Source: Isoetes taiwanensis
Taxonomy: Eukaryota; Streptophyta; Lycopodiopsida; Isoetales; Isoetaceae
Direction: 5' to 3'
DNA: 64,000 nucleotides
Assembly: GCA_021234155.1 (NCBI GenBank)
Contig: JAJEKV010000195.1
Coordinates: forward strand, 248,001 to 312,000
Shown: positions 54,796 through 64,000 of the stretch, one piece after another
Numbering within the stretch: position 1 is the stretch's first letter
Layout: each line of letters starts with the position of its first letter
The notes under the pieces: model-generated
Told to the model about the DNA's origin: nothing
Databases searched by the model: none
Seen by the model: the letters and a program-made list of their open reading frames with translations, nothing else
Position numbers and translations under genes: made by a program

Positions 54796-55135
54796 AAGGA
54801 GTAGTTAGAAGATGGAGGCAAAAGTGCTGAAAAGGCGCAAGAGCAGGGGAGTCAAATATTTAGGCAAAAAAATAGGGTTAGGTGTACAAACATGGGTATG
54901 GATATAAATATTTATGTATAAAAGCTCTATAAAAGTCCCCTATGACTTATAATAGAAAACTGGCTGGTTCTAGGACCCAATAACACAAGGAGTGTTACAA
55001 CTATTGATGAGCTTTTGCACACAAATTTAGTGTAGCAAACTTGAATGCAAATCCAAACTCATGAATCCGAATTGGTCTTCAAATTTGGTTGCGCATGGGC
55101 TGGAGCAAACAAAAGACCAAAAAGGGACAATTACC
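54796..55135 (+). repeat. Third partial copy of the CCS1 upstream region (copy B)
   Basis: Matches about 53483-53870 and 56212-56575 (GAAAGGAGTAGTTAGAAGATGG to GGACAATTACCAA). It sits between copies A and C, so the duplication is not a simple doubling. Confidence 0.88.
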
Positions 55136-55137
55136 AA

Positions 55138-57779
55138 CTACTAGATCTTCTCTAAGCTCCTTATTCTCAAGCTATACCTCTAGCACATTTTAGCAAGCTG
55201 CTCGACCTGTTGTGCTCATAGTCACCATAGTTTCCTTACTTGCTGTAACATCTTCCAAGATGGCAAATAATGGACAAGAAGGTAAGGAAAAACTAGGCTC
55301 AGAGCAGATTAGAACAGGTCCAGTTCAAACTATCACGAAGCTATGAGCAAGATACAAGAAAACTACAATAAGAAACTCGAAATACTCGAAAGCAGAATCA
55401 AGAATCTATATTGAACACAAGAATATGTGCGTCGCCTCATGGGCACAATAGAACGAGAGAACTCCATCAAGAATGATTCACAACTGGCATTTAACCAGAA
55501 TGCCAACCCCAGCTAAAGGCCTTTTATACACTAGCGAGGGCGGCAGTTCCTAAAGCTTCGAGAAGAATGTTTCTGGAACTTAAGAAAATATTTTAAAAGG
55601 TTCTAGAGGAACATTCTTAAAACTTTCTAGAATGCTTCTAAAATATTCGATGAAAATATTTTCTTATTATATCTGTATGGTCGTCACACCGTCCCTCCCT
55701 CAAGACCTGTAAGAAGGGGATCAACCACGACCGATGGAGGCGGGACCTTGGGCTTGTAGACCATACGGCTCACAGCATAGCCTCTAATGCTGCCCCAAAA
55801 GTTCAAGGATTCACTGATCCGTCTTGACAGCCTAACTGAGCACATACCTAGGTATCCTATGGGGAACAAAAGGCCACTACCTCGAGAATCTCCAGTAGAA
55901 TGCAATTTCACTAGAGAGAGGAGGCGAGCCTATTTCCAGAAGAGTTTGGGAGCTGAATAGGTTCAATATCCAGGAGCATACTATACTAATGCATCAATTA
56001 TATATCTAAGACATGTAACTACTATCTATCTATCTATCTATCTAAGACATGGATTTATCTATTGTAGAACATTAATGTTTTTCATGATATGTAGATGAAC
56101 AATACATACACAAGAGCATACCTTAGAACTGAAAATGACAACGACCAAGCAAGATAGCAAATTGCCAAAATAGGAAAGAATATGTACCGATCGGCATTCA
56201 TGACAGTTGAAAGGAGTAGTTAGAAGATGGAGGCAAAAGTGCTGAAAAGGGGCAAGAGCAGGGCAGTAAAAAAAAGAGGCTAAACCTTAAAATGGCATAT
56301 TTAGGCAAAAAAATAGGGTTAGGTGTACAAACATAGGTATGGATATAAATATTTGTGTATAAAAGCTCTATAAAAGTCCCCTATGACTTATAATAGAAAA
56401 CTGGCTGGTTTTAGGACCCAATAACACGAGGAGTGTTACAACTATTGATGAGCTTTTGCACACAAATTTGTTGTAGCAAACTTGAATGCAAATCCAAACT
56501 CATGAATCCGAATTGGTCTCCAAATTTGGTTGCGCATGGGCTGGAGCAAACAAAAGACCAAAAAGGGAAAATTACCAAAATGCCCCTATATTTTATAAAA
56601 ATTACCAAAATACCCCTAAAAATGCGATGTTTGACTAAAATGGCAATAATTTCTTTGTGACTGATCAAACATGAAAGTGGCCTTCATAAAACTTATAGAT
56701 GACAGGGAGATCTGTCCAAAAGTATTTGAATCATCTAAAACAGAGTTGGAATCTTCAAGTTATGGTGCTTTAAATACGGGTTTTTAAAAACAACTCGAAA
56801 GAGCATAACTTGTGAATTTCAACTCCAATTTAGATAAGTTCGACCTTGTTGGAAAAATCTTATCATGATCTACAACTACCAGAACTTTTTTATTTGATGA
56901 GCCACAAAAACTATATTACTACATTACCTAAAAAAATGTCATTAGTTTGACAGGCATTTTGGTAATTTTTGCAAAATATAAAGGCATTTTGGTAATTTTC
57001 TCGACTAAATTTTTTGCAAAGAGCAAATGAGCATATGCCCACCGCAAAAGAATCCCAAATACAAATGTCATGATCACTCTAGAAATTTGCAATACACATG
57101 TCAATGGTACATAATTTCTCAGCACAAAATATAAGCAGCAAACACAAAATCAAACTGCTTTATAATGTTCTAATTATTTCGTCGTTGTAAATTGTGATAT
57201 CACCACATTCAAAATTTTCTTTCTTCTACTTTAAAAGATGAAACATTTAGATGTTGCAAATTGCAAGATCTTGTGGAGAACACGTGGAACTCTATCTTGT
57301 TCCATAAAAATCTAAGGCTGGGGCGGAATCGAAGAATTTAGCTCAAAAAAGGAAATGAATTGCAGTCTGATCTGAGGTTCTGAAGCAGATGGGTCTTAAG
57401 CTACAATGCATAATTGGTCCCAGGAGCTCTCTCTACACACTTCATTTCCATTCTGTAGCCAGACCCAGATGGCCTCTTCTGACCCAAAGGAGCCATTTCG
57501 TTGTGTTAGGGAGCACCAAAATGGCTTTGAAGACCACCCAAAAGAACAAGTCGGGCAACATTTCCAAGCCCTTGAAGCCCTCATCTGCACCCCTGCTTTT
57601 GAGCTCAGAAGCACCTCCTTTTAAAATAAACAAGCAGGTTTTGAAGAATAATTATGATTCCACAAGCTTGGCTTCCTCATTTGGAGCTTCTTGGAGGAAA
57701 ATATTGAAGGAACTCTCTTCTTTGAAGCTGGCTATCGCAGAGCTTGTCGTTATTGCAGTCATGTGCTCAATAGGTAAGT
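55138..57779 (+). repeat. CCS1-linked duplicate (copy C)
   Basis: The copy attached to the intact CCS1 gene. It contains the heat-shock-element block at 55557-55662, the LTR-end frame at 55684-55911, a short (CTAT)n at 56022-56047 absent from copy A, and CCS1 exon 1. Confidence 0.93.
55500..55686 (-). promoter_or_regulatory. Heat-shock-element cluster with TATA box (copy C)
   Basis: Same TTCnnGAA array as at 52.6 kb (55557-55662) and same minus-strand TATAAAAGG box near 55520-55530. Lies about 1.7 kb upstream of CCS1 but points away from it. Confidence 0.55.
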
Positions 57780-60700
57780 TTTTTTTACGGATGGTTTTTC
57801 TTATTCGATAGATAGAAAACATTTGTACACAGCGATCCCAATACGATCAGATAGAAAGCATTTCTGCACATTAAAAGACCCTGAAAGTTCAGGGACTGCT
57901 ATCACGTAATAACATATAAGTGGACAGGTTGAATACTATATGAAGTCACTTAACATCTTTATCAGCTTCATGAGTAAGGTTTAATTATAATGCAGCAAAT
58001 GCTTCTATGTTAAGCACTGCACGATATCACGTCCAATTCTTCATTTTTGAGAAAATATGCAGGAACAATAATTGAGCAGGGTGAAATGGCAGAATTCTAT
58101 ATTCAGAATTATCCTGAAGAACATCCAATACTTGGATTCCTTACTTGGCGTTGGATTCTTGGGCTCAGCTTTGATCACATATATACAGCACCCTATTTTC
58201 TAGTCCTCCTTGGTTTGTTAGCAGCATCTTTGGCAGCTTGTACGTCCACTCGCCAATTTCCAATGGTGAAAGTTGCTCGCCGGTTAGTTCCCATCTTTCT
58301 ATGGAAGACCTAGGAATAGATGCCTTCCTTCCTGCTTATGTTCGTATTTATTTGAAGAGTATGGCACTACCTCAACGATATAATCTTAAATCTACATGCA
58401 GCATCACTTGCAGTTACTTTGCCCTTTGATTTTTTGGGCTTCTTAAGCTTTTTTTTCTGACCAGTCTTTCTTGAAGGTCTTTTACTTTCTAAAGGTCCTG
58501 GAATATTCTCTTTGCAGTTGGTCGTTTCTTAAATCGCCAGCTGCAATTTTAAAAATGGAGGAATCAGACACTCTCCAAAGAGCTTACCTTCAGGATTTTG
58601 GCACGTTACTAATGAGAGCAGGTTATGAGGTATTCGTTGCTAAACTCATTTTGTTTCAGTCATATGCATGCTTTGACCCACTCATTCTGTATGGAGTTGA
58701 AACCTCAAGAAAATAACATGGTTGTGAGAATGGCACCAAGTTTTAACTGACATTGTTCTATGTTTCTTTAAAAGACATGCAAGCATGGTCATAAGTAGCA
58801 TTCATATCTTAAACTGTAATTGTTTTTCTTGCAGGTCTATCCTTGGTTGTAGTAATCTTACTTGCAAATGTTCGTAATAGGTCTTTGCCGAAGGTCCTGC
58901 ACTATATGCATTTAAAGGACTCGCTGGGCGTCTCGCTCCAATTGGTGTCCATGCTGCAATGTTGTTAATTATGGGGGGTGCAACCTATACTGCTACAGGT
59001 GGTTATCATGGCTCTGTAATGATTCCACAAGGCCTTGACTTGAGAATAAGTGATGGTTTGGTTGCAAATGGTATTCTATCAGTTCCATCTCCTGTGATGG
59101 ACCTAAAGCTCCACGTGAACAAGTTCTATATTGATTATCGTCCAAGTGGTGAGGTATGTCCTTCCTGAGCTGTTAGATAGTATATATGAGATCTTTGTAA
59201 GATAACTAACAATAATTCTTCCTAACATAATCATCAAAGTCACACTAGATGTCATTGTGCAATACACGCTCATAGGCCACTTTATTGGTTCAATTATTGG
59301 TTTCTAATCATGACCAAGCAAAATAAGTAAGCTTTGATGTCACAGGTTGGACAATTTCATACAGATCTTTCTGTAGTGGATGCTCAAAACCAGCAATTAA
59401 TGAGGAAGACTATAAGTGTGAATGACCCACTAAGGTATGGTGGGATTACAATGTACCAGACCAACTGGAGGATATCAACTATTCAAGTGCGAATTGACAA
59501 TTCTGAACCCTTCAACCTTGCCATGGCCCCTTTACGGCAGGGAAATGGAAAAATATATGGAACATTTATCCCACTTGGTAGTGAGGGCCTTGACAACGCA
59601 AAGGGCATGTAAGTAAAAATATAAGCTGCTTTTTTCTCTTCAAAAAGGGTAAAAGTAACTATCCAGCATGTAGGAAACATTCAACAGTAACTTGATAGGT
59701 GCATTGGCTTACATTCTATGGTTGGGGCTCCACTTGCGATCGACACATTGCTGTCTCATACTTTCTGCATATGAGTCTATATTTCCACTTAGTAAAATGA
59801 ATCTAATCTTTGAGAAAGGCATTGCGATTGTGCAAGTGAGCTGTTATGAATCACATGCATCATGTGCTTTTATACATGTATTGCAGTTGTCGACTTTAAG
59901 TCCATTTTTCCTTGCTATTAGTTCATCGTCTGCTTGTGGGAATTTTTCTTTAGAATAGGGCTAGACATACAAATAAAGCAAGAGCAGCAGGTGGAACAGA
60001 TAATAGTAGAAATAGAAGATGAAACATGGGTTGGTACTATCATGATGCATTGAGCTACATTAAAGTACACCATACTTAGCCCGGCCAATAGAAATTCCCT
60101 TAATCTTTATAATTTTCTTTAGGATCTGATTCAGAAAAAACTCAGTATATATTGGAATAAGTTCTTTTGCAATGCTGCAATTCTTTGTACTTGAAAAATC
60201 TGGAATCTAAAGATGACTATTCCTCTGACCATCAGAGGACACTGCTGTACCTGCTTTGACCCTTAACTTCTTCCAGAACTTCTCCAAAGATAAAAGAAGA
60301 TAACTCTTAATGCAGAAACCATAACCTTCACCCAAATGATCACATGCTTTTTGTAGCCATAACAGAAGATATTGTTAAATTATGCAGTTCTCTTCTGGCT
60401 CGAGATTTACAATCTGTGGCAATTTATGATCAACATGGGGCATTTGTTGGAGTGAGGCGCCCTGGCTCAGGTCGTTCTATAACAGCAGATGGCGTCAATA
60501 TTGTTGTAGATGATATCATTGGCAGCACAGGTCTAGAAATGAAGGTAAATTCCGACTATCATTTTCCTGTTGCTTCACCTGTAATCTATAGTCAAATTAT
60601 TTGCATTTTAAATGGTGACGGAAATGATAAGCAAGGATCTGTAGGTACGTTAGGCAAATCTTAAATCAAGTCTGTTAACATTGTTCATTCAATTTGAAGA

Positions 60701-61003
60701 TGGATCCAAGTGTGCCAATTGTATATGCTGGATTTGGAGCTCTGATGCTTACCAGTTGCATTAGCTACCTCTCACATTCACAAGTAAGTCATCACTTTCA
60801 AGCTTAAGAGCTATTCTTTTTTTCTGAACTTATTTTGCTCTTCCAACTTTCAGGTTTGGGCTTTACAAGATGGAAAATCACTTGTAGTAGGAGGAAAGAG
60901 TAATCGAGCTAAACTGGCATTCAAGAAAGAGTTGAATGATTTGCTAAACTCAGTCCCAGAGATTGTAAATTCTAACAGTGAGAAAATACATGATACAAAG
61001 TAA
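57389..61003 (+). CDS. CCS1: Plastid cytochrome c biogenesis protein CCS1 (ResB family)
   Basis: Works with plastid-encoded CcsA in System II haem attachment to cytochrome f and c6 at the thylakoid. Eight exons, all in frame: 57389-57773, 58063-58282, 58518-58629, 58881-59153, 59346-59608, 60388-60544, 60700-60783, 60854-61003, giving 547 residues. A transit-peptide-like N-terminus is followed by membrane segments (AIAELVVIAVMCSIG; LVLLGLLAASLAACT; GVHAAMLLIMGGATY; VYAGFGALMLTSCIS). Family signatures are GFLTWRWILGLSFDH, GPALYAFKGLAGRLAPIGVH, VNDPLRYGGITMYQTNW, FNLAMAPL and LVVGGKSNRAK. Intron 3 has an earlier acceptor (58834) that would give VYPWL-stop, so I used the AG at 58880. An internal ATG at 57524 is a possible alternative start. 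All signatures are intact, so the gene looks functional. Confidence 0.95.
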
Positions 61004-61029
61004 TTAGGAAATAAGGTCAAGTGCCTCTT

Positions 61030-61950
61030 GGCTCAACATGTATGATTGGAGAAGCTTAGGTTGTGAGGAGTTCGAGAGAGAAATTGGAGAAGATTATATA
61101 CATAGGTTGTGAGGGGTTCAATGAGAGAAAATAACTGGCCTGGAATTGGGTCATCCCTTTGTATTATTATTCGTTGGGAGAAAAGAATTAGCTCGGCAAT
61201 CAATTCATCCTCTTCTGTTGAAAATTGCCCTGTTCTCACATGAAAAGCAGCAAATATAACCTTCAAACATACTCGTATATTGTTGTTAGGAATCTAGGAT
61301 TGAGCATGCTAATGCTATCTTTTTGTGGACATAGTCCTATTCATTCTCAAACATCTCAATAATGCTTCCATGAAAAGTTGGGAGCTCAAATCCGCTAGGA
61401 AGTAGCAAAATCAATTGTTGTAGTTCCAAATTGATTGTGAAGAGAATATGGGACTCGAGCATCTCAATAATAAGAGCGGATTCTCAGTACTTACCTTGTT
61501 CTGAATCCTGAGTTTGCCATGTCACCCTAACCCAGATGCTAACAGGGCAACTGGAGGCTACAAGACAATAATAATGTTTGCACAATCAAAAACCGTGTTT
61601 TTATAACATATGATTCCTGAAGGTTTTTACGCATATTCATATGAAAATACTTAAAGAGTGCTGATGCTTCCATCTAGGGTTTAGCAAGAAGCTGTATTGG
61701 CATTTTTCAGTGGTGCCCGGATAGGAAGTCCCGTATGCCCAGGCCGATTTAGAAAGAACGGCACCACGAAATTACAAGGCCACGATTTAGAAAGAACGGC
61801 AATAGAGGTGCCTGGGCGGTTGCTTTCTGGCATGAGTCCACTTCCAGAGATTTCAGAGGCGAAAACCCATGTTGCCGCCAAATTTTTGCATACCCATTTT
61901 AAAAATCTGCGCTTTATTCATCGTTTATTCATAGCCTAGAGCTTTGGATC
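61030..61950. other. CCS1 3' flank, no supported gene
   Basis: A short direct repeat (TAGGTTGTGAGG-GTTC) occurs at about 61055 and 61104, and CGATTTAGAAAGAACGGCA occurs twice at 61743-61800. The open frame at 61697-61939 resembles nothing I know. Confidence 0.45.
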
Positions 61951-61954
61951 CGAA

Positions 61955-62122
61955 AATGGTTATGGCAGCCATGGCGCTTTGGCTTCTTTTTGCCTTAATT
62001 CTGATCCCTTTCTGTATAAAAGATCTCCCTTTTATGCGCCAAATTTCTATGACAGGGTCGATCTGTCTAATTCTGCAGAGGGGCACTTTTGTGGCTTCCA
62101 AATTTTGTTTAACTTATCCATG
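61955..62122 (+). CDS. Possible small ORF with hydrophobic N-terminus
   Basis: ATG at 61955 opens a 55-codon frame starting MVMAAMALWLLFALILIPFC, which looks like a signal or membrane segment, followed by an unremarkable tail (KDLPFMRQISM). No homology recognised and no supporting splice structure. It could be chance or the first exon of an unseen gene. Confidence 0.2.
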
Positions 62123-62129
62123 ACTAATC

Positions 62130-62920
62130 CGTTCTCTCAATCTCTCCTCAGAAATTGTCCTCATATGTGCTCGAATTTTTATCCAGCAAGTAAATGATGC
62201 AGGTAAACTAGAGCAGCGACAGGGGTCGAAGATAGAGTCCATCACTGTTTTTTGCAGAGATTGCACTCCTTTTCTGGAACCAAATCAAATTGAGTAATTA
62301 TGTTGGCCATATCTGCAGCCCATATCCTTTACCTCAACTTCATCGTTCAAAAAGAAGTAGTTTTTTTGGTTGATTTTCATGTTTCATGTGCTAGTAATTG
62401 TAAATTATTTTGTCAGTGCATGTATTCTTGTGCGAATCTAGCAGGGTTTGGCATAGAAATTGGCCCAAATTGACAGCTCCATGGAATCAGCGATCTTCTA
62501 TTCCACTTTATTTTGCCTCTTGTTGCTTCTATTTTGCCTTTTCTTGCTATAATTTCTGTGGGATTAAGAGCATTGGCAAAACACGATGCAGGAATTTAGC
62601 TTTGAATTTATAAGCCAAGAGCTTTGGAATCTAGTTGGGGTTCGATTTCTCAAGCTCTGTGGCCATGCTGTATCAGGCTTCTGGAATAAGGCTTCTGGAA
62701 TACTGACATAACCATTGAGTTGGTTTTTTTAAATCCCCCCTTAGAATTCGGGTCAACGTAGGGCAGTTTGACCCCATCTTGACTTGTGAAGAACTGACGA
62801 CAAGGCTTCATGGAATATCTCGCAGGATATACCATGATCCCGCGGGATGAAAATAATACACGAATTAGCTATTTTAATACACGAATTAGAAGCCTGGCGA
62901 TGGAGACTACAAGACAAAAA
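62130..62920. other. Stretch without recognised features
   Basis: No domain-bearing frame. GGCTTCTGGAATA occurs twice near 62677 and 62690. Confidence 0.45.
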
Positions 62921-62921
62921 T

Positions 62922-64000
62922 GAATAGAATAGAATAGAATAGAATAGAATAGGTTTTTAGCGTCCACGGAGACCAATTGGCCTATGGGACCCAAACAAAA
63001 AAGAGAGCAGCAAGCATATTACTGACAGGATTAAAAAACCCCCGGCCCCGAAGGGTTTTCGAGGGAAAAACCTTAGCATGATAATAAGCCTGCCGGCACA
63101 CCTGCACAATTGCATAGGGACGGTTCAATACCGTCCCCGTGGGACACAAACGCAGTCCGTGCATCCATAACCTCCCTCGGAGGTATGACCCCAACAAACC
63201 ATCGACGCCGTAGCCAATAACCGATGCAACGGTGGCGGGCACTAGTAATCGAACATATCGCCTCGGATATGGGCAAATCTTTGGCAGTCCGGAGGGCATG
63301 ACATTCATCCTCAATCGCCACGGTGGCAACACCGCAAAGCCTTTGCTCCCCGTGCTTCCACGAGCCCAACGCCTGTTTCAATGCGGAGACGATGTGCCCC
63401 GTGCGAATGGAAGCTATAAGCTGCCGTTTCTTCATGGGTAGCCGGGTGTACAAGTATCGGTGTGGGCCTCTTGTGAGCCTAGGATTGACTTGCTGGCGAT
63501 AGTGTGCCGCCTTAACATGTGTCGAGCCTCTGCATCCCACGGCCTGCTGAAGGAAAGTAGCATCAAGGTATAGTTTAAGTGCCTCGCGATCTTTCTTTGT
63601 CCCGACACGGACACATCTGTTTGCCCGCACACCCCAAATTGAGAACCACCGAGCACGCTTTGTCTTTCCAAAGCAGGATTTCGGCGTTGGGGACCCATTG
63701 CCGTGGCCAAAAGCAAAGCGGGGCAAGCGTGTATCGACCATAGCGACCACCTTTTGGAAGTAAACGATATGGCGTTCCAATGCGGCCCGTTGAAGGGTAG
63801 AAATCCTGTCTCCGGAGTAGGATGCGCACGGGCTGTGGACTTCACCCCGGGGCCCGTGCCAAGAAGGCCTTACGCACCGCCGAGGTCATTCCAGTGTTGA
63901 GGGATATCACCGGACCCCAAACTTCGCCCCATACAAAAGGGCCGGCTCAACCAAGGCCCAAACAAATGTGATTGGTGACCCCTGGCATACAACTCGCCTT
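62922..64000 (-). mobile_element. LINE B copy 3 (continues past the window)
   Basis: Tail (GAATA)n at 62922-62952, then AGCGTCCACGGAGACCAATTGGCCTATGGGACCC, the LINE B terminus. The 3' UTR hairpins are at 63034-63072. Minus-strand frames from 63.07 kb carry the LINE B protein C-terminus (ERHIVYFQKVVAMVDTRLP, KKDREALKLYLDATFLQQAVGC), matching copy 1 (LRQYLDACFIKQALGCRRP). Frameshifted. Confidence 0.88.
63034..63072 (-). other. LINE B 3' UTR double-hairpin motif (copy 3)
   Basis: AAACCC...GGGTTT and GGTTTTC-GAGG-GAAAAACC, as in copies 1 and 2. Confidence 0.55.

Noticed and set aside
57396-57633. Minus-strand frames across CCS1 exon 1
   Set aside because: Shadows of the coding exon. The same shadows appear in the duplicate at 54.4 kb.
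61697-61939. 80-codon frame after CCS1
   Set aside because: No recognisable domain or splice context, and it contains a short internal DNA repeat.

Overview
The window is nuclear DNA of a land plant. Three things show this: a plastid-targeted cytochrome c assembly gene (CCS1) with eight exons and GT-AG introns, a small intron-containing gene resembling a plant sulfated-tyrosine peptide precursor, and plant-type LTR retrotransposons primed by initiator tRNA-Met. The repeat load and the divergent CCS1 suggest a large genome, possibly of a non-seed plant, but I cannot fix the species.

Layout. 0-7.2 kb: a (TAGA)n array, then an L1-like LINE on the minus strand (LINE A). 8.6-9.0 kb: a three-exon gene for a 96-residue secreted peptide precursor with a PSY-like DY...P...N...KH...P motif. 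10.7-23 kb: a GC-rich LINE family (LINE B) in two copies. One copy is split by a 5'-truncated L1-like LINE C with a 13-bp target duplication. A 1.5-kb LTR with primer site, tRNA-like sequences and four copies of a ~70-bp palindromic repeat lie between them. 24.7-28.5 kb: a decayed Ty1-copia element. 30.7-33.4 kb: a decayed Ty3-gypsy element whose pol is interrupted by a 480-bp insert between GGTGCACC repeats. 34.25-47.16 kb: a complete 12.9-kb Ty3-gypsy chromovirus on the minus strand. 48-51.6 kb: further LTR-element remains and a solo LTR. 52.2-61 kb: CCS1 preceded by a tandem duplication of its upstream region and first exon. 62.9-64 kb: a third LINE B copy running off the window.

The most remarkable object is the 12.9-kb chromovirus. 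Both LTRs, PBS, polypurine tract and a GAAGA target duplication are intact, and a second copy of the target sequence nearby gives an empty-site reference. Between the 5' LTR and gag it carries a roughly 3.5-kb accessory cassette that ordinary Ty3-gypsy elements lack. One reading frame in it ends in a complete, close match to histone H3 (about 97 residues from the KPHRYRPGT motif to the C-terminal RRIRGE) behind an unusual ~100-residue tail containing ARKS. The same element encodes an integrase with a C-terminal chromodomain, a type of domain that in this clade reads H3 tails. An element supplying its own H3-like protein is the best candidate here for an undescribed system. Pol itself is broken (two frameshifts and one nonsense codon), so this copy is probably immobile or moved in trans.

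Of the host genes only CCS1 and the peptide precursor can be supported. Everything else recognisable is transposon-derived or simple repeat.
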